Shown here in pieces: positions 37,901 through 46,959 of a stretch of DNA of 64,000 bases. The stretch lies in contig NZ_SBHZ01000006.1 in the NCBI RefSeq assembly GCF_004521985.1, forward strand, positions 248,001 to 312,000, given 5' to 3'. Each line of letters begins with the position of its first letter. The stretch's first letter is position 1. The position numbers and the translations under genes are program-made. The notes beneath the pieces were generated by a model. That model saw nothing but the letters and a program-made list of their open reading frames with translations, was not told where the DNA came from and did no database searches. Source of the stretch: Ectopseudomonas khazarica. GTDB taxonomy: Bacteria > Pseudomonadota > Gammaproteobacteria > Pseudomonadales > Pseudomonadaceae.

Positions 37901-38880
37901 CCGCCGCTGGCACGGATGTGCAGTTGCAGCCAGCCGCGCAGGCGGCGGTACAGCTGTTCGTCCTGCACGGCCAGGTTGCCCGGCAGGGCCTTCATCGCCA
38001 CCTGTATATAGGTGGGCAGCTTGGCGCGCTTGCTGGCCTGCAGGCGTTTCAGGGCGGCGCTGCGTTCGCTGGCCCGGTCCTTGTAGTAGAAGTCGCCGGT
38101 GGCCACGGGCAGCTCCGGCACCAGTTCATCCAGTGGCGGTGCGAACCCGGCGGGCAGCTCGGCTGCCACCATCAGCAGGTTGTGCACGTTGGCCGGCTTG
38201 CGCTCGTTGAGATAGCGCGCGGCCCAGTACGCCCCGCTGCCATGGCCGAGCAGGACGATCTCCTTGGCCTGGCGTTGTTCGGCGAAGGCGATCGCGGCAT
38301 CGATGCGCGCCATGACGCGCTCGACATGCTTCTGCCGTCGTTGCTCCGGGCTGATCTTGGGGGCTGCCGCACCTTCTGCCGGCTGGACGCTGTCGAGGGT
38401 GACCGGCTCGGTGCTCGGCGACGTTTCCGTGCCGTCTGCCGCCGGTGGGGTCGTTTCTGTGGCTTCATCGCGCAGGGGAACGGGGTCGCCATCCGGGTCC
38501 GGCAGGGTGAGGCTCAGGCTGTGCCAGCCCGCATCGGGGAACTTGCGCCGCAACGGGCCGACGGCGGCCGCGCCGTCGGCGTTCTCCACGTCACCGGGCA
38601 CCAGGATCACGACGCCGCTGGGCTCGCCGACGTTGGCCGGGAGCCACAGCGCCAGGAAGCTTTCGTCGCCGGCCTGCAGCATCTGCTGCTCGCGCTTGTC
38701 CAGGCGTTGTTCCAGGGCCAGTGCTTCGCTGACGCTGCGTTCCGGCAGGGCCGGGCGCTCGTTGCCGGGCCCGGCGCCATCGGGGTGTTCGCTTGCCGCT
38801 GCATCGGTGGTTTCCTGTGCCCAGATCGCGGGGCTGCAAGACAGGCAGAGTCCGAGCAGAAAGAGAGAGAGGGGGCGCAT
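37897..38880 (-). CDS. Exported DUF3530 alpha/beta-hydrolase-like protein
   Basis: The 327-residue protein has a signal peptide (MRPLSLFLLGLCLSCSPAIW, cleavage near AQ), then an alpha/beta-hydrolase-like core: VVILVPGDVENADG, WHSLSLTLPDP, and LLGHGSGAYWAARYL where GHGSG is the nucleophile-elbow position, giving a plausible catalytic Ser. A Pro/Thr/Glu-rich insert lies around 160-195. Substrate unknown. The start at 38880 gives the signal peptide; longer in-frame starts extend into the agtS promoter. It is divergent from agtS and convergent with djlA. Confidence 0.8.
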   Translation of the reverse strand: MRPLSLFLLGLCLSCSPAIWAQETTDAAASEHPDGAGPGNERPALPERSVSEALALEQRLDKREQQMLQAGDESFLALWLPANVGEPSGVVILVPGDVENADGAAAVGPLRRKFPDAGWHSLSLTLPDPDGDPVPLRDEATETTPPAADGTETSPSTEPVTLDSVQPAEGAAAPKISPEQRRQKHVERVMARIDAAIAFAEQRQAKEIVLLGHGSGAYWAARYLNERKPANVHNLLMVAAELPAGFAPPLDELVPELPVATGDFYYKDRASERSAALKRLQASKRAKLPTYIQVAMKALPGNLAVQDEQLYRRLRGWLQLHIRASGG

Positions 38881-38995
38881 CGTTCGAGCTCCTGATGATC
38901 TGCTACAGAGCCTAATGCCGGGCTCCGCTTTTGTCAGGCGACGGCTGCAAGACTGGAGTAAGGTAGGGGATCGCGTCATCGGATCGTCCCCTCGC

Positions 38996-41401
38996 ATGAA
39001 GTCCGCTCTCTCCTCCCTCTGCCTGCTGCTGATGCTGTGCGCCTCGACCACCTGGGCAGATGCGACGCGCCTGCCGTTGCGGCCGGCCTACGATGCCGAA
39101 CAGCGCGCCTGGCTGAAGGCGCATCCGGTGTTGCGGGTGGGGCTGATCCAGCAGGCACCCTGGGTCCAGCGTGTGCAGAACCGGCAACTGGTCGGCGCCA
39201 ACATCGACCTGATGAAGCGCCTGCTCGAAGGCATGGGCGTCACGCCCGACTGGCACCTGTACCCGGATTTGCCTGCGCTGGAGCGGGCGGCCGCAGCAGG
39301 TGAGGTGGACCTCGCTCCCGGACTGCAGCAGACCCCGGCGGGGCTGCGTATCTGGCACTACTCCATGCCCTATCTGCGGGTGCCGCACCTGGTCGTCGGT
39401 GAACGCAGCGGCAGTGGCTCGGTGGACCTCGATCAGTTGCCGCTGGAGCAGATCGTGGCGGTGCGCGTGCCGAGCCAGGCGGCTGAATACCTGGAGCGTA
39501 CCCATACCAACCTGCGCCTGAAGCCCACCAGCAGCGAACGCGCCGCGCTGCTGCAGGTGCTGAACCAGGAAGTCAGCTATGCGGTGCTCGACGAGGCCAG
39601 CCTGAGCCTGCAACTGCGCGAATCGCGCTTCACCAACCTGAGCATCGTCGGTGATATCGGGCTGCCGCAGCTGTTGCGCCTGGCCACGCGCCGCGACCAG
39701 CCGCTGCTGTCGGACATCGTCGACCGCACCTTGCAAGCGCTCCCGGCTCGCGAGCTGGAGGAGCTGCGTGACACCTGGCTGCCGCTGCGCTATCCGCAGT
39801 CCACGGATTTCGTCGGTTTCTGGAAGACCCTCACGCTGTTCCTCTTTCTGCTGCTGACCCTGGTGGCGACCGCGCTGTACCGGCAACGCCAGCAGACCCG
39901 CCTGCTGGAGCGCGGCCTGCTCGGTGCGCGGGCGCAGCTCGACTCGCATCAGCAGGCCGCCGAGGCGCTGCGCCTGAGCCAGTTCTCCATCGACAACAGC
40001 ACGGTCGGCATCCTCTGGGTCAACTGGGACAGCCACTTGCGCTATGCCAACGGCGCGGCCGAACGCATGCTCGGCTATCGCCCCGGTGAGTTGGTGGACA
40101 GGCCGCTGAGCCAGGTGGAGCCGAGCCTCGATATGGATCGCTGGCTGCGCCTGTGGAAGCGCGTGCGCGAGCAGGAAGACGGTTCGTCGAGTTTCGAGAT
40201 CGACTGCCTGCGCGCCGATGGCAGCCGCATGCCGGCGGATGTGTCGTTGAGCTTTCTGCGCTATCGCCAGGCCGAGTACCTGGTGGTCTTCCTCAGCGAC
40301 GTGACCGAGCGCCGCCGCGCGCGGGCTGCACTGGAGGAGAGCGAGGCGCGCTTCAAGGGCATCGCCGGCAACGTGCCGGGCCTGGTGTTCCGCCTGGAGC
40401 GCGCGGCCCCGGGGCAGGTGGTCAACTTCGCCTATATCAGCGAGGCCAGCCAGGAGATGGTCGGCTGGCCGGCCCGTGAACTGCAGCGTGAGGAGCGTGG
40501 CATCCGCAGCCTGGTGCATCCGCAGGACCTGGCCAGCTACCTGAACAGCCAGACGCTGGCACTGCAAGGCGAGAGTGACTGGTATTGGCAGGGGCGCATC
40601 CTGACCCGCGACGACGAGGTGCTCTGGGCCGACATTCGCACCACCGCGCGGCCTTTGGGCGGCGGGCGCATGGTCTGGGACGGGATTCTCTGGGACATCA
40701 CCGAGAACAAGCTGGCGGAGCTGGCCCTGGCCGATTCGCGGGCGCGCCTGCGTGAACTGTCGGCGCATCTGGAGAGCGTGCGCGAAGAGGAAAAGGCGCG
40801 CATCGCCCGCGAGGTGCATGACGAGCTGGGCCAGGTGCTGACCGTGCTCAAGCTGGAAACGGCGATGTGCGAGCTGGCCTGTGCCGGGCAGATACCGGCG
40901 CTGGACGAACGCCTGGCCAGCATGAAGCGCCTGATCGCACAGCTGTTCCAGCTGGTGCGCGACGTGGCCACGGCGTTGCGTCCGCCGATTCTCGACGCCG
41001 GAATCGCCTCGGCCATCGAATGGCAGGTACGTCGTTTCGAGGAGCGGACGCAGATCCCCTGCCTGGTCGAGGTGCCGGAGCATCTCATGCAACTGCCGGA
41101 TGCCCAGGCCATCGGCCTGTTCCGCATCCTGCAGGAGGCCCTGACCAACGTGATGCGTCATGCCGGCGCGCACAGCGTCGAGGTGCACCTGTGGCAGGAG
41201 GACGACAGCTTGTGCCTGTCGGTGGCGGACGATGGCAAGGGCTTCGATCCGGCGCAGCGCAAGCCGGGACAGTCCTTCGGCCTGGTCGGCATGCAGGAGC
41301 GCATGCTCATGCTCGGCGGGCAGTTGCAGATTGACAGCAGGCCCGGCGAGGGCACTACCCTTTACGCGCGCATAACTTTGGATGAGGAGGTCACGGCGTG
41401 A
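38996..41401 (+). CDS. agtS: AgtS-like sensor histidine kinase
   Basis: The 801-residue protein has a signal peptide (1-21), an SBP_bac_3-type periplasmic ligand domain (about 38-260), a transmembrane helix (about 283-300), two PAS domains (about 335-445 and 450-575), a HisKA_3 dimerisation domain with ARIAREVHDELGQVL (phosphoacceptor His608) and a HATPase_c domain with NVMRHAG, DDGKGFD and GLVGMQER. It matches the P. aeruginosa AgtS position and type, the kinase controlling GABA/5-aminovalerate uptake. The frame is open for 730 bases further upstream, but that part is antisense to the DUF3530 gene. It overlaps agtR by 4 bases. Confidence 0.88.
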   Translation: MKSALSSLCLLLMLCASTTWADATRLPLRPAYDAEQRAWLKAHPVLRVGLIQQAPWVQRVQNRQLVGANIDLMKRLLEGMGVTPDWHLYPDLPALERAAAAGEVDLAPGLQQTPAGLRIWHYSMPYLRVPHLVVGERSGSGSVDLDQLPLEQIVAVRVPSQAAEYLERTHTNLRLKPTSSERAALLQVLNQEVSYAVLDEASLSLQLRESRFTNLSIVGDIGLPQLLRLATRRDQPLLSDIVDRTLQALPARELEELRDTWLPLRYPQSTDFVGFWKTLTLFLFLLLTLVATALYRQRQQTRLLERGLLGARAQLDSHQQAAEALRLSQFSIDNSTVGILWVNWDSHLRYANGAAERMLGYRPGELVDRPLSQVEPSLDMDRWLRLWKRVREQEDGSSSFEIDCLRADGSRMPADVSLSFLRYRQAEYLVVFLSDVTERRRARAALEESEARFKGIAGNVPGLVFRLERAAPGQVVNFAYISEASQEMVGWPARELQREERGIRSLVHPQDLASYLNSQTLALQGESDWYWQGRILTRDDEVLWADIRTTARPLGGGRMVWDGILWDITENKLAELALADSRARLRELSAHLESVREEEKARIAREVHDELGQVLTVLKLETAMCELACAGQIPALDERLASMKRLIAQLFQLVRDVATALRPPILDAGIASAIEWQVRRFEERTQIPCLVEVPEHLMQLPDAQAIGLFRILQEALTNVMRHAGAHSVEVHLWQEDDSLCLSVADDGKGFDPAQRKPGQSFGLVGMQERMLMLGGQLQIDSRPGEGTTLYARITLDEEVTA

Positions 41402-42027
41402 TCCGGGTACTCGTGGCCGAAGACCACACCATCGTACGGGAAGGCATCAAGCAACTGATCGGCATGGCCCGCGACCTCGAGGTGGCGGGGGAGGCGAGCA
41501 ACGGTGAGCAGCTGCTCGACGTGCTGCGACGTACGCCCTGCGATGTGGTCCTGCTGGATATCTCCATGCCTGGCGTCAACGGCCTGGAGGCCATCCCGCG
41601 GATTCGCGCGCTCAGCGCGTCCCCGGCCATCCTGGTGCTGTCGATGCATGACGAGGCGCAGATGGCCGCCCGCGCCCTCAAGGCCGGCGCCGCCGGTTAC
41701 GCCACCAAGGACAGCGACCCGGCACTGCTGATCACCGCCATCCGCAAGGTGGCTTCGGGTGGACGCTACATCGACCCGGCGCTGGCCGACCGCATGGTCT
41801 TCGAGGTCGGCCTGACCGATTCGCGCCCGCCCCATGCGCAACTGTCCGAACGCGAGTTCTCGGTGTTCGAGCGCCTGGTGCGTGGCGAGGGCGTCAACGA
41901 CATCGCCCTGCACCTGGCGGTGAGCAACAAGACCGTGAGCACGCACAAGGCGCGCCTGATGCAGAAGCTGGGCGCGCATTCGGTGGCCGACCTGGTGCGC
42001 TACGCCATGGAACACCGCCTGGTCTGA
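41398..42027 (+). CDS. agtR: AgtR-like NarL-family response regulator
   Basis: The 209-residue protein starts with GTG (MIRVLVAEDHTIVREGIKQL). Its receiver domain has the phosphoacceptor Asp in VVLLDISMPGVNG, Thr/Lys switch residues in SMHDEAQ and YATKDSD, and its C-terminal LuxR-type helix-turn-helix reads DIALHLAVSNKTVSTHKARLMQKL. It is paired with AgtS by the overlapping GTGA. The likely target is the agtABCD promoter region just downstream. Confidence 0.92.
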   Translation: MIRVLVAEDHTIVREGIKQLIGMARDLEVAGEASNGEQLLDVLRRTPCDVVLLDISMPGVNGLEAIPRIRALSASPAILVLSMHDEAQMAARALKAGAAGYATKDSDPALLITAIRKVASGGRYIDPALADRMVFEVGLTDSRPPHAQLSEREFSVFERLVRGEGVNDIALHLAVSNKTVSTHKARLMQKLGAHSVADLVRYAMEHRLV

Positions 42028-42046
42028 GCGATCAGCGGTGCCGGAG

Positions 42047-42133
42047 CAGGGTGGATAACGCTCTTTTCATCCACCGTTTCGAGATCGACGCGCTCGCATC
42101 GGTGGACATGAAAAGCGCTGTCCACCCTACCTG
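42047..42133. repeat. Long imperfect inverted repeat (about 87 bp) after agtR
   Basis: Left arm agggtggataacgctctttt...catccacc (42048-42075) and right arm ggtggacatgaaaagcgctg...tccaccct (42101-42128) are imperfect reverse complements enclosing about 25 bases. The arm ends AGGGTGGA/TCCACCCT are perfect. Its size and terminal inverted repeats suit a non-autonomous miniature element or dispersed repeat. It could also act as a terminator for agtSR. Confidence 0.65.
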
Positions 42134-42357
42134 TGGATCAGTTGTTGGCGCGCAGTGCTGATTGCGGATAGATCGCGTCTGCAGGCGCAGCCTGTGCCTT
42201 CGATAGCCGAGGCAATCACTCGGAATTTGTAGGGCTATCCCTACACGAGATTCTCTCCGCGCCTGATATCAGCTTGTCATCCCGCCCGATTTTTCGCCCT
42301 TTCTCGCCGCCCTACTCTGTGGTCATCGGCCTGAGACAAGAACAAGGGTGTGGTGTG
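42134..42357 (+). promoter_or_regulatory. agtABCD control region with an 18-bp dyad
   Basis: The gap upstream of agtA contains TGTAGGGCTATCCCTACA at 42228-42245: two perfect 7-bp inverted arms around CTAT. Palindromes of this kind are typical binding sites of NarL/LuxR-type dimers, so this is the best candidate operator for AgtR. It lies about 113 bases before the agtA start. No convincing -35/-10 pair was seen. Confidence 0.45.
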
Positions 42358-43455
42358 ATGGCAAACGATGTACTGGTGAGCTTCCGCGGCGTGCAGAAGA
42401 GCTACGACGGTGAAACGCTGATCGTCAAAGACCTCAACCTGGATATCCGCAAGGGCGAGTTTCTGACCCTGCTCGGCCCGTCCGGTTCCGGCAAGACCAC
42501 CAGCCTGATGATGCTGGCCGGTTTCGAAACGCCGACCGCCGGCGAGATCCTCCTCGATGGCCGCTCGCTGAACAAACTGCCGCCACACAAGCGCGACATC
42601 GGCATGGTGTTCCAGAACTATGCGCTGTTCCCGCACATGACCGTGGCGGAGAACCTGGCCTTCCCGCTGAGCGTGCGCGGCATGTCGCGCACCGACATCA
42701 GCGAGCGGGTCAAGCGGGCACTGTCGATGGTGCAGCTCGACAGCTTCCGCAACCGTTATCCGGGACAGCTTTCCGGTGGCCAGCAGCAGCGTGTGGCGCT
42801 GGCCCGCGCGCTGGTGTTCGAGCCGCAGCTGGTGCTGATGGACGAACCGCTCGGCGCGCTGGACAAGCAGCTGCGCGAGCACATGCAGATGGAGATCAAG
42901 CACCTGCACCAGCGCCTGGGCGTGACCGTGGTCTACGTGACCCACGACCAGGGCGAGGCGCTGACCATGTCCGACCGCGTGGCGGTGTTCCACCAGGGCG
43001 AGATCCAGCAGATCGCCCCGCCGCGCGAACTCTACGAAACCCCGCAGAATACCTTTGTCGCCCAGTTCATCGGTGAGAACAACCGCCTCGCCGGGCAACT
43101 GGTCAGCCGCGACGGCGAGCAGTGCGTGGTGCGCCTGGCGCGCGGCGAACAGGTGAAGGCCACGGCGGTGAACGTCGGCGCCGTCGGCGAGCCGGTGAGC
43201 CTGTCGATCCGCCCGGAGCGTATCCGTCTCAACGGCCACAGCGAGGCCTGCCCGAACCGGTTCTCCGGGCGCATCGCCGAGTTCATCTACCTGGGAGACC
43301 ACGTGCGCATCCGCATGGAGGTCTGCGGCCAATCCGATTTCTACGTCAAGCAACCCGTGGCCGAGCTCGATCCGGGCCTGGAGGTTGGTGACCTGGTTCC
43401 GCTCGGCTGGTCTGTCGAGCATGTCCGCGCGCTCGACCCACTCCTGGCGGAGTGA
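42358..43455 (+). CDS. agtA: ABC transporter ATP-binding protein AgtA (PotA-like)
   Basis: The 365-residue protein has Walker A LLGPSGSGKTTSL, Q-loop VFQNYALFPHMT, signature LSGGQQQRVALARA, Walker B LVLMDEPLGALD and H-loop VYVTHDQGEA, followed by a C-terminal TOBE domain (about 280-360). This is the PotA/spermidine-type ATPase. In P. aeruginosa the orthologous agtABCD imports 4-aminobutyrate and 5-aminovalerate. The start at 42358 is preceded by AAGGGTG. Confidence 0.92.
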   Translation: MANDVLVSFRGVQKSYDGETLIVKDLNLDIRKGEFLTLLGPSGSGKTTSLMMLAGFETPTAGEILLDGRSLNKLPPHKRDIGMVFQNYALFPHMTVAENLAFPLSVRGMSRTDISERVKRALSMVQLDSFRNRYPGQLSGGQQQRVALARALVFEPQLVLMDEPLGALDKQLREHMQMEIKHLHQRLGVTVVYVTHDQGEALTMSDRVAVFHQGEIQQIAPPRELYETPQNTFVAQFIGENNRLAGQLVSRDGEQCVVRLARGEQVKATAVNVGAVGEPVSLSIRPERIRLNGHSEACPNRFSGRIAEFIYLGDHVRIRMEVCGQSDFYVKQPVAELDPGLEVGDLVPLGWSVEHVRALDPLLAE

Positions 43456-43507
43456 ACGTTGCGCGCAGTGCTTCACCTTACCCCGTAACACAGAGGAGCT
43501 GATAAGA

Positions 43508-44539
43508 ATGACGAAATCCCTGAAGCTCGCGGCATTGGCCCTGGGCGTGAGCTGTGCCATGCCGGCGCTGGCGGTGGATCTGACCGCGGTGTCCTTCGGC
43601 GGCGCGAACAAGGCGGCGCAGGTCAAGGCCTTCTACGAACCCTTCGAGAAGGACACCGGCAACAAGGTACTGGGCGGCGAATACAACGGTGAGATGGCCA
43701 AGGTCAAGGCCATGGTCGACACCCGCAGCGTGAGCTGGGACCTGGTCGAGGTGGAGTCCCCGGAACTGGCACGCGGCTGTGACGAAGGCCTGTTCGAGGA
43801 GCTCGATCCGGCGCAGTTCGGCAGCGCTGACAGTTTCATCGACGGCGCCATCCAGCCCTGCGGCGTGGGCTTCTTCGTCTGGTCGACGGTACTGGCCTAC
43901 AACGCCGACAAGCTGAGCAGCGCTCCGACCAGCTGGGCCGATTTCTGGGACGTGCAGAAATTCCCGGGCAAGCGCGGCCTGCGCAAGGGCGCCAAGTACA
44001 CCCTGGAATTCGCCCTGATGGCCGATGGTGTGCCGGTCAAGGACGTGTACAAGGTGCTGGCCACCAAGGATGGCCAGGATCGCGCGTTCAAGAAGCTCGA
44101 TGAGCTCAAGCCGAACATCCAGTGGTGGGAAGCCGGTGCCCAGCCGCCGCAGTACCTCGCCTCCGGCGACGTGGTGATGAGCTCCGCGTACAACGGCCGT
44201 ATCGCTGCCGTGCAGGCCGAGAGCAACCTGCAGGTGGTATGGAACGGCGGTATCTACGACTTCGACTCCTGGGCGATTCCGCGTGGCGCGAAGAACGCCG
44301 AAGTGGCCAAGCAGTTCATTGCCTACGCGGTCAAACCCGAAGCGCAGAAGACCTACTCGGAAAACATCGCCTACGGCCCGGCCAACAAGCAGGCCATCGA
44401 ACTGCTGGCGCCGGAGCGCCTGAACCTGATGCCGACCACGCCGGAAAACATCGCCAACCAGGTGGCCATCGACGTGACCTTCTGGGCTGACTACGGCGAG
44501 CAGCTGGAGCAGCGTTTCAACGCCTGGGCCGCGCGTTAA
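43508..44539 (+). CDS. agtB: Periplasmic binding protein AgtB (PotD-like)
   Basis: The 343-residue protein has a signal peptide (MTKSLKLAALALGVSCAMPALA) and a PotD/SBP_bac_8-like fold with LTAVSFGGANKAAQVKAFYE, EYNGEMAKVKAMVDTRSVSWD and the block WADFWDVQKFPGKRGLRKGA. AGAGGAG 9 bases upstream gives strong translation. It is 49% or so alike by eye to the second binding protein at 46960 and shares long identical stretches with it. A stable hairpin directly follows the gene. Confidence 0.9.
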   Translation: MTKSLKLAALALGVSCAMPALAVDLTAVSFGGANKAAQVKAFYEPFEKDTGNKVLGGEYNGEMAKVKAMVDTRSVSWDLVEVESPELARGCDEGLFEELDPAQFGSADSFIDGAIQPCGVGFFVWSTVLAYNADKLSSAPTSWADFWDVQKFPGKRGLRKGAKYTLEFALMADGVPVKDVYKVLATKDGQDRAFKKLDELKPNIQWWEAGAQPPQYLASGDVVMSSAYNGRIAAVQAESNLQVVWNGGIYDFDSWAIPRGAKNAEVAKQFIAYAVKPEAQKTYSENIAYGPANKQAIELLAPERLNLMPTTPENIANQVAIDVTFWADYGEQLEQRFNAWAAR

Positions 44540-44549
44540 GTCGCCTATC

Positions 44550-44573
44550 CGGCCCCGCCCGCTGGCGGGGCCG
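44550..44573 (+). repeat. Intercistronic hairpin after agtB
   Basis: CGGCCCCGCC and GGCGGGGCCG are perfect 10-bp arms around CGCT, 10 bases after the agtB stop, with no T-run. In ABC operons such hairpins protect the 3' end of the binding-protein mRNA and cut read-through to the permease genes, so the binding protein is made in excess. Confidence 0.7.
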
Positions 44574-44605
44574 TCTGAATTCTCTTCCTGCTTGCGGAGT
44601 TGTCC

Positions 44606-45853
44606 ATGGCCGCCGTACTGCCTGCCACCGATATGCCAGGGCCCAGCCTGAAACAGCGTCTGGCCCGTGCCGAGCGTTTCAATCGCCTGAAGTCGAAGGC
44701 GCTGATCCTGCCGCTGTTGCTGTTTCTCCTGCTGACCTTCCTGTTGCCCATCGGCGCCCTGCTGCTGCGCAGTGTCGACAACCCGGAAGTGGTCGGCAGC
44801 CTGCCGCGTACTGTCGAGGCGCTCGCCACCTGGGATGGCCGTGGCTTGCCCGCCGAGCCGGCCTATCGGGCGATCGCTGAGGATCTTGCCGAGGCCCGTC
44901 GCAATCAGCAGCTGGGTGACCTGTCCAAGCGCCTGAACATGGAGCTGGCAGGCTTCCGCAGCCTGGTCAGCAGCACCGCACGCAAGCTGCCGCTACGTGA
45001 GGAGCCGGCCTCCTATCAGACGGCCTTCCTCGACCTCGACGAGCGTTGGGGTGACCCCGCCTACTGGCAGGTGATCCGCCGCAACGCGTCTTCGGCCACC
45101 CCCTACTACCTGCTGGCCGCGCTCGATCACCGCATCGACGACCTCGGTGAGCTGGCCAAGGCCACGCCGGACCAGGCCATCTACCTGGACATCTTCGCCC
45201 GTACCTTCTGGATGAGTCTGGTGATCACCGCCATCTGCCTGGTGCTGGCGTACCCGCTGGCGTACCTGCTGGCCAACCTGCCGACCCGTTCCGGCAACCT
45301 GCTGATGATCCTGGTGCTGTTGCCGTTCTGGACCTCGATCCTGGTGCGGGTCGCGGCCTGGATCGTGCTGCTGCAGTCGGGCGGCCTGATCAACAGTGCG
45401 CTGATCTCGCTGGGCATCATCGAGCAGCCGCTGCAACTGGTGTTCAACCGCAGCGGCGTGTATGTGGCGATGGTGCACATCATGCTGCCGTTCATGATCC
45501 TGCCGATCTACAGCGTGATGAAGGGCATCTCGCCCAGCTACATGCGCGCGGCGGTGTCGCTCGGCTGTCACCCGTTCGCCAGTTTCTGGCGGGTGTACTT
45601 CCCGCAGACCCTGGCCGGCGTCGGCGCAGGCTGCCTGCTGGTGTTCATCCTGTCGATCGGCTACTACATTACCCCGGCGCTGCTGGGCAGCCCGAACGAC
45701 CAGATGATCAGCTACTTCGTCGCCTTCTACACCAACACCACCATCAACTGGGGCATGGCCACGGCCCTTGGCGGCCTGCTGCTGGCGGCGACCCTGGTGC
45801 TCTACGTGGTGTACAGCTGGCTGGTCGGCGCGAGCAAGCTGCGGCTTGGCTGA
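44606..45853 (+). CDS. agtC: ABC transporter permease AgtC (PotB-like)
   Basis: The 415-residue permease has a cytoplasmic N terminus, a first transmembrane helix (about 33-52), an unusually long periplasmic segment of roughly 150 residues, then five more helices of the BPD_transp_1 domain with the ATPase-coupling EAA loop (MRAAVSLGCHPFASFWRVYFP). GGAG 7 bases upstream favours ATG at 44606 over TTG at 44600. It works with AgtD. Confidence 0.9.
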   Translation: MAAVLPATDMPGPSLKQRLARAERFNRLKSKALILPLLLFLLLTFLLPIGALLLRSVDNPEVVGSLPRTVEALATWDGRGLPAEPAYRAIAEDLAEARRNQQLGDLSKRLNMELAGFRSLVSSTARKLPLREEPASYQTAFLDLDERWGDPAYWQVIRRNASSATPYYLLAALDHRIDDLGELAKATPDQAIYLDIFARTFWMSLVITAICLVLAYPLAYLLANLPTRSGNLLMILVLLPFWTSILVRVAAWIVLLQSGGLINSALISLGIIEQPLQLVFNRSGVYVAMVHIMLPFMILPIYSVMKGISPSYMRAAVSLGCHPFASFWRVYFPQTLAGVGAGCLLVFILSIGYYITPALLGSPNDQMISYFVAFYTNTTINWGMATALGGLLLAATLVLYVVYSWLVGASKLRLG

Positions 45854-45882
45854 AAGCGGTCTGCGTAGCAGGCCATCCGATG

Positions 45883-46000
45883 ACCCTCGCCCATTCATGG
45901 GCGAGGGTGCCCGAAGGGCGGGAGAGGGTGCTTGTGTCGGCACCGCTGCTCTACGTCTCTGATGTTCACCAGCCCCTCTCCCGCCAGCGGGAGAGGGGAG
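45883..46000. repeat. Two palindromes between agtC and agtD
   Basis: ACCCTCGCCCATTCATGGGCGAGGGT-type stem at 45883-45908 and CCCCTCTCCCGCC/GGCGGGAGAGGGG-type stem at 45973-45998, both near perfect. The first element's gggcgggagagggtgc (45914-45929) can also pair with the second. The second nearly equals the element at 97-126. Together they form a REP-pair-like structure inside the agt operon. Confidence 0.6.
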
Positions 46001-46025
46001 CTAAACGCTAAATGGAGTCACAGCC

Positions 46026-46853
46026 ATGCTCAGCCCCTACATGTCACCCGTCGAGCGCCTCTGGTACTACGGCCTGCGCATTCTCTGCGGCCTGGTGCTG
46101 CTGTTCCTGATCCTGCCGGTGCTGGTGATCGTGCCGCTGTCGTTCAACTCCGGCACCTTCCTCGTCTACCCGCTGCAGGGGTTCTCGCTGCGCTGGTACG
46201 AGGACTTCTTCATGTCCGCCGACTGGATGCGCTCGCTGAAGAACAGCCTGATCATCGCCCCGGCGGCGACGATGCTGGCGATGGGCTTCGGCACCCTGGC
46301 GGCCATCGGCCTGACCCGTGGCGAGTTTCGCGGCAAGGCGCTGGTCATGAGCCTGCTGATCTCCCCGATGATCGTCCCGGTGGTGATCATCGGCGTGGCC
46401 AGCTACCTGTTCTTCGCGCCCCTGGGCCTGGGTAACAGCTACCTGTCGCTGATCCTGGTGCATGCGGTGCTTGGCGTGCCCTTCGTCATCATCACCGTGT
46501 CGGCGACCCTGCAGGGGTTCAACCACAACCTGGTGCGCGCCGCGGCCAGCCTCGGTGCCTCGCCGATCACCACCTTCCGCCGCGTGACGCTGCCGCTGAT
46601 CGCGCCTGGTGTCATCTCCGGTGCGCTGTTCGCCTTCGCCACCTCGTTCGATGAAGTGGTGGTGACGCTGTTCCTCGCCGGCCCCGAGCAGGCGACCCTG
46701 CCCCGGCAGATGTTCAGCGGCATCCGCGAGAACCTGTCGCCGACCATCGCGGCCGCTGCCACCTTGCTGATCGGCTTTTCCGTGCTGCTCCTGCTGACCC
46801 TGGAGTGGTTGCGCGGTCGCAGCGAGCGCCTGCGCACCCAGCAAGTTGAGTGA
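46026..46853 (+). CDS. agtD: ABC transporter permease AgtD (PotC-like)
   Basis: The 275-residue permease has six predicted helices and the EAA loop VRAAASLGASPITTFRRVTLP with the family's DEVVVTLFLAGP segment near the end. It forms the channel with AgtC. It is separated from agtC by about 170 bases of repeats, yet orientation and partner make one operon likely. ATGGAGTCA just upstream provides a GGAG ribosome site. Confidence 0.92.
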   Translation: MLSPYMSPVERLWYYGLRILCGLVLLFLILPVLVIVPLSFNSGTFLVYPLQGFSLRWYEDFFMSADWMRSLKNSLIIAPAATMLAMGFGTLAAIGLTRGEFRGKALVMSLLISPMIVPVVIIGVASYLFFAPLGLGNSYLSLILVHAVLGVPFVIITVSATLQGFNHNLVRAAASLGASPITTFRRVTLPLIAPGVISGALFAFATSFDEVVVTLFLAGPEQATLPRQMFSGIRENLSPTIAAAATLLIGFSVLLLLTLEWLRGRSERLRTQQVE

Positions 46854-46862
46854 GTTCACCCG

Positions 46863-46882
46863 TGCGGCCGCAAGGGGCCGCA
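46863..46882. repeat. Stem-loop between agtD and the second binding-protein gene
   Basis: TGCGGCC and GGCCGCA (with GCAAGG between) form a 7-bp stem 10 bases after the agtD stop. There is no T-run, so it is at best a weak terminator. Confidence 0.45.
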
Positions 46883-46959
46883 TGCCTGAGTCATCATTAG
46901 CGAATGCGTGCCGGCATGGCCCGTGAGGCTGCGCCGGCCGTTCACAGGGAGAATCAAGG

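Noticed and set aside
38264..38995. 244-codon N-terminal extension of the AgtS frame
   Set aside because: Antisense to the DUF3530 gene; the frame from 38996 starts with a clean signal peptide.
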